Shown one piece after another: positions 21,000 to 32,100 of a stretch of 64,000 bases of DNA. The stretch is from Pelagophyceae sp. CCMP2097. Taxonomy: Eukaryota; Sar; Pelagophyceae. Location of the stretch: positions 10,240 to 74,239 of the forward strand of contig MU657170.1 in the NCBI GenBank assembly GCA_026770575.1, read 5' to 3'. Under the pieces are notes generated by a model that made no database searches, was not told the DNA's origin, and worked only from the letters and a program-made list of their open reading frames with translations. The translations under genes were made by a program, and so were the position numbers. How positions within the stretch are numbered: position 1 is the stretch's first letter; each line of letters opens with the position of its first letter.

Positions 21000-22269
21000 T
21001 CAGCCGGAGGGGCGTGCCGCTTGGAGCGCTGCGATCATGCCCGCAGCGCCAGCGTACCCCTTGGCCGCGGCGCGCTTGCATAAGCGCAGCGCCTCGTGGA
21101 GATCCTGCGGCACGCCGTTGCCGTGCACATGACACAGGCCGAGGTTGTAGAACGCTTCCGGCTCGACCTGCGCCGCGGCGAGCCGGAACCACCGCACGGC
21201 TTCGTCGTACGACTGCGCCACGCCCTTGCCGTGGTAGAACATCGTCCCAAAATTGGCTTGGGCAGAAGGATATCCTTGGTCGGCTGCGCGTCGGAACCAG
21301 TGCGCGGCGGTCTTGAAGTTAATCTGGACGCCAAATCCACGATCATAACACTCTCCCAGTCCCGACTGACCTTGAGCGCGCCCTTGCGCCGCGGCAAGCT
21401 CGTAAAGCTGGAACGCCCGCTTCGTGCTCTTCTTGAGACCGTTTCGACCATCACGGTAGATGTCTCCGAGCATCACCTGCGCGTGGGCGTTGCCCTTGCC
21501 CGCCTGCTTCTGCAGCCGGCACAGCTGCTCGGCTTCTGATGTGGCGGCCGGCGCTCGGCAGAGCGGGCACCGCGTGTCGTGCTGCTCGCACTTGACGTTG
21601 CATTCCTTGCAGATGCTCTTGCAGCAGCACTCGTAGAATTTTTGCTGGTTATTTTTGATTGGAAGCAAGTCCAGGCAGATGGCGCAGGTGCCGCGCCAGT
21701 CCGGCACCTCGCCGTTCAGCGCGGTGGCCTTGGCCGATACCGTCGATCCAACAGCCGGTAAGGTAAGCGCGCCGCCGCCTTGGAACTGTCCGCCGACACA
21801 AAGTCCGCGACGATGGGCGGTGCGAGGTCCTCGACGACGGCTTCCTCCTCGTTCTTCGGGTCCAGCTTCCCCGGGAAGGCGCGCCATAGCAGCGCGGCCC
21901 ACGCAGCGCAAATGCGCAAAAATGTAGCAAACGTCCAGGCGTGACGCGAGTCGAGGACGCGGTCCGAGGCGTTGTCGACGACGTTCCCCCCCGGCGCCTC
22001 TGCCTCCGTGTTCGGGACCGGCGCGACGCCCTCGACGATGGCGGGCGCCTCCTTGATCTTCAGCTTCGACGGCATGAGCGCATCGAGGAGGCGGTCCTGG
22101 AACTCGGCAGTCATCTGCTTGCACGCCTTGTTGTGCCCTCGTTTCCAGTCGACGAGCTGGCACGCCTTCCGCAGTAGTGGCGCGATTTGCACTTGGTGCA
22201 GTGCTGGCCGCCCGGCGCGTCGCAGACGCAGCAGGGCTTGGGAGCGGCCGCCGTTTGCGGGTCGACCAT
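21000..22269 (-). pseudogene. MYND zinc finger / RING-like / Sel1-repeat protein, frameshifted copy
   Basis: Closely related to the intact gene at 57596-58630. It starts MVDPQTAAAPKPCCVCDAPG at 22269, with the MYND finger Cys pairs, a RING-like CAICLDLL...CCCKSICKEC...CPLCRA and four to five Sel1 repeats (QGYPSAQANFGTMFYHGKGV etc.), ending ARPSG at 21000. Relative to the paralogue, one base is missing inside the MYND coding sequence (between 22168 and 22169: CCTTCCGCAG versus CCTTGCCGCAG). A 5-bp tandem duplication (GGTAA twice at 21757-21766, + strand) shifts the frame again before the RING-like part. A unique insert between the two breaks encodes a hydrophobic stretch (FATFLRICAAWAALLWRAF). 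Likely a pseudogene unless the single-base loss is a sequencing error. Sel1 repeats are protein-interaction solenoids; MYND/RING suggests ubiquitin or transcription scaffolding. Confidence 0.75.
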
Positions 22270-22442
22270 CTTGGGCGAGGCTGGCTCACCTTTCGAAAGC
22301 CTCGGGCGGCCGTCTACTCCTCCTACTACTCGTACAACGGGGGCCCGCCCCAGCGCTTGCCGGGCGAAGGTGCGGAACCGTGCGTACCGGTATTCGGCGA
22401 AAGGTCGACGCGCGCGAACGCGCGGCGGCGGCGCCGGGTCCG

Positions 22443-22802
22443 GCTGGCGGTCCTGTGCCTCGGGCTCAGCGTGTGGCCCGGCGACCCCGGGTCTAAGTTT
22501 GTCCGAGCCCTCCAGCTGGCGGTCCCGTGCCTCGAGCTCAGCGTGTGGCCCGGCGACCCCGGGTCTAAGTTTGTCCGAGCCCTCCAGCTGGCGGTCCCGT
22601 GCCTCGAGCTCAGCGTGTGGCCCGGCGACCCCGGGTCTAAGTTTGTCCGAGCCCTCCAGCTGGCGGTCCCGTGCCTCGAGCTCAGCGTGTGGCCCGGCGA
22701 CCCCGGGTCTAAGTTTGTCCGAGCCCTCCAGCTGGCGGTCCCGTGCCTCGAGCTCAGCGTGTGGCCCGGCGACCCCAGGTCTAAGTTTGTCCGAGCCTTC
22801 CA
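22443..22802. repeat. Five tandem copies of a 72-bp unit
   Basis: The unit (CTGGCGGTCCCGTGCCTCGA...) repeats about five times with very few differences. As the period is a multiple of three, both strands stay open. On the minus strand each unit encodes a 24-residue repeat (LEGSDKLRPGVAGPHAELEA + RDRQ) in frame with the start of the frameshifted MYND gene, so it may be its N-terminal extension (from Met at about 22833) or a 5' UTR minisatellite. Confidence 0.9.
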
Positions 22803-22886
22803 AGTAGTGGCCGTGAAAGTTCCAAGGCGCCATTTCTTGAGGGCCGTCATACAAACAGCTTCCCTTATTGCGCAAAGGCTTTGCGC

Positions 22887-23550
22887 CTAGTAGAAGAAGC
22901 CGAGGATCTTCCCGCCCGTGCGCTTCCGGCGCGCCTCCTCGTGGTCCATGATGCCAAACGTCGTCGACAGCACGATGTGGCCGAACTGGCGCGAGGGGAG
23001 GAGGTTGTTGATCCACGACTCGATGTCCTTGACCTCAACGTCGAAGCGCGGCGAAATCACGCCGCACTTGTTGATGCGGCCCGTAAGCTCGATCACAATC
23101 TTGCCCGCGCGGTGGTCGTCCACGATCTCAAACTCGGAGATGTAGCCTGCGGGGATTGCGGTGGACCGCCGACACCCGTGTCTTTCACGATCGCCGGGGC
23201 CACACGTGCTCGGAGGCCACACGTTAAGGCCCCGCGCGCCCCGCGGGCGGCCCGCAGAGCAATGCCCAGGCCCTCGCCGGCGCCCTCAGCGCGCCGGCCC
23301 TTTCGTCGTCGCGCACGGGCGCATCTCCCGTGGAGAGGCACGCACCGTGCTTCTGCATGCACTGCAGGAACTTGACGATGACCTTGGAGCAGGGGCGGAT
23401 CATCACCTACGCCCGGCGTGAGCCGGGACCCCGCGCCTGTGCGCCCTCCTCTTCAAGACCCATCCTATTTTCACATACCTGGCGCTTGCCGCGCTTCTCC
23501 GCGTTGGTAATGCTCTTCAGGCAGTCCGCGAGGACGCTCATGCGGACCAT
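22887..23550 (-). CDS. RPS15A: 40S ribosomal protein uS8 (S15A)
   Basis: A complete three-exon gene: exon 1 23479-23550 ([20 protein letters not shown]..), exon 2 23346-23406 ([15 protein letters not shown]..), exon 3 22887-23146 (..[17 protein letters not shown] to GGKILGFFY, stop TAG). Introns are GT-AG (GTATGT..CGTAG; GTGCGT..CCGCAG) and all joins keep phase. The product is 130 aa, the family's usual length, and almost every conserved uS8 motif is present ([33 protein letters not shown]). It binds 18S rRNA in the small subunit. It is a good local reference for true splice-site style and codon use. Its start faces the start of the RRM-RAP gene, 270 bp away. Confidence 0.97.
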
Positions 23551-23820
23551 GGTGCCTACGCTGGCGCGTGCGCCGCCGCGCGCGCGCGGCCGCGCAGCGG
23601 GCCGGCACGCACCGGAGGGACTTTAGGCGAAAATCGGCGACACGGTTTATCTCGCCGCAGTGCCGGTAAATTTGCCCGTTTGGGACTTTTTCGAAAAGGT
23701 TTACAACAATTTCGGCGACACGTTGAGACCTCAGGGAGTCGCGAAGGTCTACGCTCGATGGCCGCGTAGACCGCGGCAGGGATCCCTCGGTGGACGGCCG
23801 TGCGTCTCGTCTCGGCGACC
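23551..23820. promoter_or_regulatory. Bidirectional promoter interval between RPS15A and the RRM-RAP gene
   Basis: The two start codons face outward from this 270-bp interval, so both promoters and 5' UTRs must lie here or overlap the genes. No TATA box is evident. Confidence 0.5.
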
Positions 23821-26800
23821 ATGATGCTGCGGCGCTGCGCTCGGCTGCTGCCGCGGCGCCTCTCCGGGTCTGCATTGCGAGAAACGGAACTCTTTGTTCG
23901 CAATCTGCCTCTAACAGCCTCGCACGTCGACGTCCGAAAAGTCTTCGAAGGTCCGTACAGCCTTTTCATTCCTGAACCTTTGCACACGTGCACCGCTCTG
24001 AAACAGGCCACTGCGAGGTGCGCGAGGTGCGCGTGCCGGCCGGCCGCGAGGTGGGCCTGACGCGGGGCTTTGCTTATGTCACCATCTCGGCGTTGGACCC
24101 GGAGGACGTCCGGGCACAAGTGCAATCGATGGTGTACTTGGGCAGGGAGCTGAAAGTGGAGATATCTTCGAAGACGCTGGCGACGGCGCTGCAGCAGCCG
24201 AGAATGTATTCCAAGGAGACAAAGGTGTGTAAAGCGCGGCGTCGGGGAGCACTTTCACTGACACTGAAACCCCGCTTCACTGAATCTGAAAACCCGCGCA
24301 GGTCTTCAACAAGCGCCTCCTCTCGCAGACGTCGGCGGCGGACGTGCTGCACGTCTACGCGAAGAACTACGACCGCTTTTCACATTCGAACCTCTCCGTC
24401 TCCTTGCACTGCCTCGGTCTCCTTTCCGCATCTTATATCTCGACGAGAGTTTCGACGAGGGAGCTTTTGAAGCAGCTCGTGGCGCAAGCTTCGGCTTCGA
24501 TTGCCATGGAAGCGACAAAGTGGAAGCCTCGCGACCTCGCCAACGCGTGCTGGGGCGTCGCGAAGATCGACCGTCTGGTGGCGCCGCCTTTATTTGAAGT
24601 TTTGGCGACGCGGACTTCGCAGCGGCTGAAAAAGTTTCGGCCGCAGGAGCTGGTGCGAAACCGCGTCTCTTCAAAGCCGCATCCCATCGACGCGGGGCAA
24701 GGCATCGAGAGAGGCATCGAGAGAGGCTCCTGGTCCATCTCAAAGGGCGAAAATGTGCCCCCAACGCTGGAAGCGGCCCTTTTCGACCCGAGCCTTGAAC
24801 CCCGCTTTTTCAGGCCAACACGGTCTGGTCGTTTGCGTGGGCGCGCATCGAGGCGCCGGCGCTCTTTGAAGCGGTGGCGGACGAGGTCGTGGACCGGTCG
24901 CTGGACATGTTTCACCCTCGGTCCATGGCCAACACTGCAACCAGCAGCGTCCTCAGGCAAACGCGACCGTGCAGAGCGTGCACCACGCCGGGGGGAGACA
25001 CGGCCGTTTGTGCGCGCGGGCGCTCCCTCAGCTGTGCGTTCATACGGGACCCGAGACCTTAACGGACCTGAACGGACCCGGTCCTGAACGTGCCTGAGAC
25101 GGTCCAAGACGGACCCGAGACGGACCCGAGGCGGACCCGAGGCGGACCCGAGGCGGTCCTTTACGAGCCCGAGACGGTCCGACGACGGACCCGGTCAGAG
25201 ATGGTCCCGGTCCTTTATGGACCCGAGATGGACCCGGTCCTATACGGGTTCCGTCTTCAACGATCCTTCGACGGTCCTAGAATGGCCCAACAAGGTCCGA
25301 CGACGGGCCCCATACAGTCCGACGACGGGCCCGAGACGGTGGTCTACAGATTCTAGAGGACCCGATACGGCCCGAGAAAATCCGAGCCGGTCCTGGTTCT
25401 TTACCGACCCGAGACGGGCCCAAAGACGGACCCGATGCGGTCCTTTGCGGACCCGATGCGGTCCTATACAGACCCGACGACGGACCCCAGACGGTCCGAC
25501 GACGGACCCAGGACAGACCCGAGACAGACCCGAGACGGTCCTCTCCAGACGCACTTTCGGGCCCTCGCCGGTCCTTGACAACCCTCGATTGGCCCTCTAC
25601 AGACCCGATCCGATCCCTCGTAGCGTCTCCCGTCCCTCGACTCGTCTCCGTTTTACCTCGACTCGCTCCGTTTTAGGCGTGGGCCTTTGCTATGGCAAGA
25701 ATCCCGGCAAGGGCCCTATTCCAAGCAATCGCCGCCGAGGCCCCATACAAGATGGACGCCTTCAAGCCGCCGGAGCTGTCCAACCTGCTCTGGGCCTTTA
25801 GCAAGCAGGGCTACGGGGCGGCTCACACGGCTCTATTTGAGGTGGTGGCGGAGCAGCACGACAAAAAGGAGATGAATTTGCTCAAACCAAAGGAATTGGC
25901 AAACCTCGCCTGGGCCTTTGTCACAGCGGGCGTCCAAGCGCCCCAGCTCTTCGCCGTCTTGGCAGTCGCGGCGCCGCGCAAAAAGATGGTCTGGGTGCAA
26001 CCGTGAGGCAACCGGGGTCTGGCGAGTTGGGGAAACTCTGGAGCATGGCGAGTTCGGAAATGGGGCCTTTGTCAACGAGTCATGTCAACGAGTCATGTAG
26101 GCGCGAGCTGTCGAACCTCGTCTGGGCCTTTGCGTCGCACGGCGTCTCTGCGCCCTTGCTCTTCGAAAAGGTGGCCATGGAGGCTCTCATCGTCCCTGGC
26201 GAGTTGTTTGAGACTCGAGACTTGCCGCCGCCAAATCAAAACGGCCGAAAGTTGCAGATGCACTTGAAAGCCCGCCACTTCCGCCGCTCCCAACACGTCC
26301 GAGCGGAAGTGCCCGACGAAGAGTTCGAGGCGGCGGTGGTTTTTGATGAGGCTCCCGCCTTTGACAAAGACGACGCCTCGCCTCCCTTTGACCACGACGA
26401 TCCCGATTCGGCCGGCGACGACGGCGACGAATCCAGCGCCGAGGAGGATCACGACGACGCCGACGAAGAGGCCCATGCGGCGGCGGCGGCCGGGAACGAG
26501 ACGCGCAAGATTGCACGGTGCGTTTTTGGTGAACCTTTGCAGCCGCGCGGCGGGGAACGTGTGCAAGAGTGCAAAGACGGTGCAAACCGATGGCTCAGAT
26601 GAATCCAACCCAGTCAGAGGACGCGCGGCCAGACCATGTTTCGTAGTCAGACCGTGCTTCGTGTTGCTGCGATGATACAGTGATCATCGTCGCACAAACT
26701 TAGCTTCTCCGCTATGCAGCTCTCACGCACCGTCTGGGCCTTTGCCACCGCGCGCGCCGAGGCTTTACCTCTCTTCGACGCCGTCGCTCTCGAAGCGGCA

Positions 26801-27544
26801 AAGAAGGTGGCTTTCTTCACGGCGACGGAGCTGGCGGAGACGGCGTGGGCATTCGCGGAAGCGGGCGCGCCTGCTGCCGACTTGTTCGACGCCCTGAACG
26901 TTGAAATTTTGAAAAAAATAGAAGACTTCAATCCAAAGCAGCTCGCCGACATGGCCTGGGCCTTTTCAGCGACGGCGCCCTGGGACGACGACCTCGACGG
27001 TTTATTCGTCGGGATTTCGAAGCAACTCGAGACGCACGTGCACTCGTTGGAAACAAAGCAGCTCGCGCAGCTGCACCGCGCCTACGTCGCTCTCCGACTG
27101 TCGGCGCCGAAGCACGCGCTGACGCTGCTCCTAGCGCGTCACGAGCACGAGCTTCGAGCGGCGGATCCCCACGCGGCACAAACGGATTTATCGAAAGACG
27201 TCTCTTGTACGCTGAACAAGATGAACTGGGTGCACGAAGTCGGCCACGTGACGGTCGAAGGCTTCTTCGTCGACCTGGCCTGTCGAGAGTCGAAGACGGC
27301 GATCATCGTGCTCGAGGCATCGGGCTATACGACGGGCGAACCTCTGGATATCGATTCGGCCCTTCGTCGGCGTTTGGACGGCGCCGCCCGCTTCCAAGCC
27401 GGTCTGCTGCGGAAACAAGGGTGGCGCGTGGTGCACGTCTTCGACTTTGAGTGGAAGAAGGTGCACCGGCTTGATAGGGCGTCGAAATTTCCGAAGGAGG
27501 CGTACTTACGGAAAAAGCTCGACGAGCTCCTTAATCAAGTCTAA
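23821..27544 (+). CDS. Organelle RNA-binding protein: N-terminal RRM, FASTK/OPR-like helical repeats, C-terminal RAP domain
   Basis: Exons by frame continuity: 23821-23950, 24007-24224, 24302-24652, 24814-24936, 25677-26002, 26101-about 26520, 26720-27544. The N-terminus MMLRRCARLLPRRLSG is a basic, Arg-rich mitochondrial-type presequence. An RRM follows, split by intron 1 (RNP2 LFVRNLPL, RNP1 RGFAYVTI). Then come about eight helical repeats of the LANxxWAFA type (DLANACWGVAKI, ELSNLLWAFSKQ, ELANLAWAFVTA, ELSNLVWAFAS, LSRTVWAFAT, ELAETAWAFAEA, QLADMAWAFSAT) and an acidic insert near 26340-26480. The RAP domain is at the C-terminus (GFFVDLACRESKTAI, LDGAARFQAGLLRKQGWRVV, YLRKKLDELL). Such proteins process or stabilise organelle RNAs. 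The 24937-25676 intron is best read with a GC donor. The exon 6/7 junction is not resolved. Confidence 0.85.
24990..25640. repeat. Intronic degenerate repeat in the RRM-RAP gene
   Basis: Dozens of variants of GACCCGAGACGGTCC and GACGACGGGCCC fill the 740-bp intron between the exons ending 24936 and starting 25677. They resemble the repeats in introns of the CNB gene, the TPS-TPP gene and the EF-hand membrane gene. Confidence 0.75.
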
Positions 27545-29160
27545 GGCCTCGCATCCCGATTCGGGGCTTCCTAGGGGGCTCTCGACGACGGGCTCCTGGG
27601 TGAGATGCCCTCTGACGAGTGGCGTGGAGGGTCATGGGCTCCCGGGAGAGAAGCCCTCCGACGAGCGTCCAAGGCGTTCTCGATCATGGGCTCCGGGGGG
27701 GGACACTCGCTCTCTGAGCCGCCTGGGGCAACCGCCCGCCCGAATTCGTCGCGGCCGCGCCTGCGAGGTGCAGTGCCATGGGATTCGGACTCTGGCTCGA
27801 ATCGGGACACGCCGACGCTTGAAACGCGACTTTTCGGCGCGGTGCTTGCACTCGGATTGGGCCACCGATTGGCCTCCACGACGCTTTTGACGCCGTCCTC
27901 GGCCTGCAACGCCGCTCGAGACACCACTGAGCCTTCGGCGCGATTGACGTGCGTGGTCCCGGTGTATACGGCACGATAAGGCCACGTCGAAAGCGGCCTT
28001 CAGACGCCGCACCCGATGCGCCCCGGGCATCCCGAGCGATCCACAACCGATCCGACCGGGTGGCAGCGGAGTGCGACGGAGGAGGCTCACGCGGTCGAGG
28101 CTGCGGCATTCACGCGCAGCAGCCAGCACGGCGACGGCACGCGATGCAGCCGCCGGCGCTCGCCGGCTGGTAGGGGGTCCACGAGCGTGCCGCGCCATTC
28201 GCTCGGCGCGTCCGGCGCTCCGTCGGGCTCGACGGGTAGTGCCACGGCTCGACGCCCGCCGCCTTTGGACGCTCCGGCGGGCCAAGAACCGCCGCGCTCA
28301 CGAAAGCCAAAGGCACCGACGGCTATGCGACGAGGCTGCCACGGAGGTACGAAAAGGCGAACTGCGGCGCTGCTCGGTGAGGCCGGAGTACAGACGTAGT
28401 CCTCTGGGCGTTGGGGCCGCCGCATCCTCCGCCTCCTCCTCCGCCCCGCGTCGCAACGCCCCGACGGCATCGCAACACCTCGACTGTAGAGGCTCGTGAT
28501 ATGCACCGTCGACGGCCGAAGCTCGAGAGCGAGGACCTGTCGTCCGAAACCGCACGGACCTGAGGCTCCGCCGGGTCCCGCAGCCGCCGTCACCGCCGTG
28601 GATGCGCTTGGCCCCTCTGATGCAGCCGAATACACACTGGGCCATCTCGGCACGGTCCTTGCCCCTTTGGCGAGTCCACGATGGACGCCAGGGTGGCGTC
28701 GCCTCGAATGTAGTGACACTGTTGTCGCCTCGAGGCTTCCCTCCGCGAGCGGCGAGGGTGTGCGCCGGCGGCGCTCGTCGTATAGGCGCCTGCGCGGCGC
28801 GGCGCGGCGGCGGCCGCCTTGCGTGCCGCGGCCGGCGGCGCGACGCCGTCGGAACGTGCGCGAGGACGTCGGCGTCACGTTGCCTACCGCCGTCGATGCC
28901 ATCGTCTACCGGCATCGTCTACTGCCCTCTGCCGCACCTCCGCAGCGCACGCGCGCCGCGGGCCCTGCGACCGTATAGGCGCACCGCCGTCACAACGCGG
29001 CCGCGGCGGCGGCGCGATCTTGGACCGATCAAGTTTCCGACCCGAACTTTGCATTTCACGCAATTTCAGTGTCCGTTTGCTTCGGTCCTCCTTCTTGACG
29101 GGTACAAAAGCAACACCGAGTCCGGCGCCGGCGGGCCTCCTCGGCGCAGAGGCGGGGCCG
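27545..29160. other. Intergenic, no supportable gene
   Basis: GC-rich with many overlapping open frames on both strands but no domain, conserved motif or consistent codon style. Short imperfect repeats occur (CTCCCGGGAGAGAAGCCCTC-like near 27590-27670; GTATAGGCGC twice near 28780 and 28973). The 3' part must contain the promoter and 5' UTR of the RRM-array gene. Confidence 0.4.
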
Positions 29161-32100
29161 ATGTACTCGAACTACGGCGGCGGCGGGTACCCGCATTCGC
29201 AGCCGCAGTACCCGCCTGGGCAGTACCCGCCGGGGCAGCAATACCCGCCGGGGCAAGACTACCACGGTGGTTGGGGGGATCACGCCTACGAGAAGCAAGG
29301 TCAGTGGGACCTGCTGGAAGGGGCCGCTCCAACGCTGGCCCCGAAAATCCGCGCGCAAAAGGCGCACCCTCGTTGCCCCGCGAGTGGGGGTCACGTCTAC
29401 CGCGGCCGCCCAAACGTATACCTCCCCCTTTAGGTATGGGCTGGCAGCCTTCGTACGGCAGCGCGGACCCGTACACTTTTTGGCAGCCGACGCCGGTCTC
29501 TTCCGCGCAGAGGTGGGCGGCTTGGGGTCAGGTCGATCGAGCGTTGGACGGCTATTTGTACCCGCAGCAGAATGCCATGCAACCGTACTCGCAGAGGCCA
29601 CCACCGTGAGTCATTGCACGAATCGCGCACGCCATAGGACTTTGCGAGGGGCTTTGTCACGGCCTTTGTCGCGGTCTTTCTCACAGTTGACGTTCTTTCT
29701 CACAGTTGACGTTCTTTCTCACAGTTGACATAGGCAACAGCGCGAGTCTTTGGACTTCGACGAGGCCGCTGCCGCCCAGGCGGCGCAGGCGCAAAAGTGG
29801 GCCGCCGAGGCGGCGCAGCACGCCGAAACCGCGCGCGGGGCCACGGCGAGGTTGACGCTCGGGGGGGTCGGCGAGTTGGTCGAGGCCGTGCGAGGCTGCG
29901 TCTATCCCTGGAAACGTCGAAATGGCAAACGCGGAAACGGCGCAGCAATGGCGGCGTGAGGACCGAGCGGAAAGACACATTCGAGGAGCACGCTGCGAGC
30001 GTTCCCACAGAGCCCGTTGCTCTTTTGCTGTCATGGGCACCTTCGAGTCATCACCACGTCGTAGGTCGGCGGCCTGTCGAACACGGTCCGCCGCATGGAG
30101 GAGCGCTCTGCGCTGGTGCAGGAGCGCGACGCGGCGCGGCTGCGAATTTTGGAACTCGAGACTGCGTTTGCGGCTCGAGCCGCGCGCGAGGCCGCGGGGC
30201 TCGAGGACATGCCGATGCCCATGCGCCGCGCCGACCCGGAGCCGGCGGCGCCGACGCCGGTGCCGGTGCCGGTGGCACCGCCAGTGGCGGTGGCACCGCC
30301 AGTGGCGGTGGCACCGCCCATGCCGGTGCCGGTGGCGCCGGTGCCGGTGGAAAGGGGCGAACTGTCCTGGGCCGAAAAGCACCGCAACCTCGTCGCGGAG
30401 CGCCAGGCCGTCCAGGCCGAGCGGCAGCTGCTCCAGGAGCGCAGGCAGTTGGAGCAGGATATCGCCAGGCTCGAAAAGATCGACGAGCCTGCGGCAGCAG
30501 TGCCGGTAGTGCAGCAGCAGAGTGGCATGATCACTTTAGAGGCCGCAGAGCAGCGCGTCCAACTCGCAAAGTTGGAAGCGTCGTGCGAGGCCATGCGCGC
30601 TCGAATGGCGGACATGGCCGACGCGCATGCGGCAAGCCTGCTGAGGCATGCAGCCGTCGAAAAAGCGGCCGTCGTCGAAAAGGCGCCCGCGCCGCCGCCG
30701 CAGTACGAGCGGCCGCGGACGCCAGAGGCCGTTATGGAATCAAGGCGCGCGAGCGACGCCAAGACGGCGGCGGCTTTGTTGGACGCAGAAAACGCGCGGC
30801 AGGCAACTCAGAGGGAGATGGCCATTTTACGCCAAGATTTAGAGAGGCACCAGTCTGCCATGAAAGCAGCATCCGCCGAGGCCTTTGCCACCAAGATGCG
30901 CGCCGACGCCGAGGCCGAGGCTCAGCGCGTGCGGCAGCAGTCTTCTTTCGAATACGATTTGCGCAAAATGCAGCACGAGGTGCAGCAGCGCCGAGAACCC
31001 TCTCTCTCAGAGTCTGGCATCGGCCGCCTCGTCGACGAACGCGTCAACGCGGCTGCAAAGGCAGACGCCAAAGCTACAAACGACACTGTTTTGAAGTTGC
31101 ACGAGGAGTTGGAGGCGTCCAAACGAGCGTCCAAGGCCATGTTCGAGAAGCACGCGGAGATGGCCGCATCCGAAAAGGCGGAGCGCTTAGAGGCGGCGCA
31201 GCTCATCGCCGACCTCCGAAGCAAGCTGGAGAAACCCGTTGTTTATGAACCGGTGTTTGAGACACCCGTTGTCGAGTCGCGGCCACCTCTCCAGTCGGCG
31301 CCCGACGTGGCGCCGCAGAGGCGGATCGTCGAGGTGCGCGCGTCGGCGGAGAAGCCCGTTTTCACGGCGGAGAAGCCCGTTTTCACCGACGTCGTCGAGG
31401 ACGTCGAACCGGCGGTGGTCACGGTCGTCAAGTCGCTGGGCCCCGTGCGCGTCGAGGCCAAGGCGCCGGACCTGGCACTTTGCAAGGCGGCGCCGGATCC
31501 GAGCGTCGAGAAACCGGACCTGACGGCGCAGATCTCTGCGAGTGCGTCTGCAATGGAGGCCAAAGCGGGTCACGGAAGACTGTTGCGGGGTTCCATGTCG
31601 AGTCTCGAAGACGAAATGTACGAGGCAGCTTCATCGCCCTCGAAAAAGGGCACGGGCGCGTGGGATGTGAAGCATTTAGAAGCGGCGGTAAAACTGACGT
31701 GGCCGGGGACGCAGGAGCCGCCAAAGGTCGGAGCAGTGGCGAAAGCGCTGAGGCCTTTTGGCAAAGTGCTCAGGTGCGCCGTCCGCGAAAACTCTGCAAT
31801 CGTCCTCTTCGACCATAAGATTTCTGCCGAATTCGCGGCCATGACGTACCAAGGCCCCTGGCGCGTGCGCACGCTGGGGGGTGTCAAGGGCATCCCTGCG
31901 CAGCGTTCGCCCGCTTCCACAGCTTTGTCCAGTCGCCCGCCCTCGGCAGACGTCGAAACGATGCTGGCGAAGACTCCGCCGGACTTGAAGAACCGCATGG
32001 TGCAAGTCTCGTGGGAGGCTGACGCCTCTCCGGCTGACGAATCTGAGATGAAACGGCAATTCGCTTTCTTTGGCACTGTCAAAAGGTGCTTTAAACAAAA

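Noticed and set aside
22177..22890. 237-codon plus-strand frame with VWPGDPGSKFVRALQ repeats
   Set aside because: It is the opposite strand of the 72-bp tandem repeat; the minus strand is in frame with a recognisable MYND protein.
28087..28915. Overlapping minus-strand frames of 205-271 codons
   Set aside because: Composition is dominated by Arg/Ala/Pro as expected for random frames in GC-rich DNA; no conserved segment.
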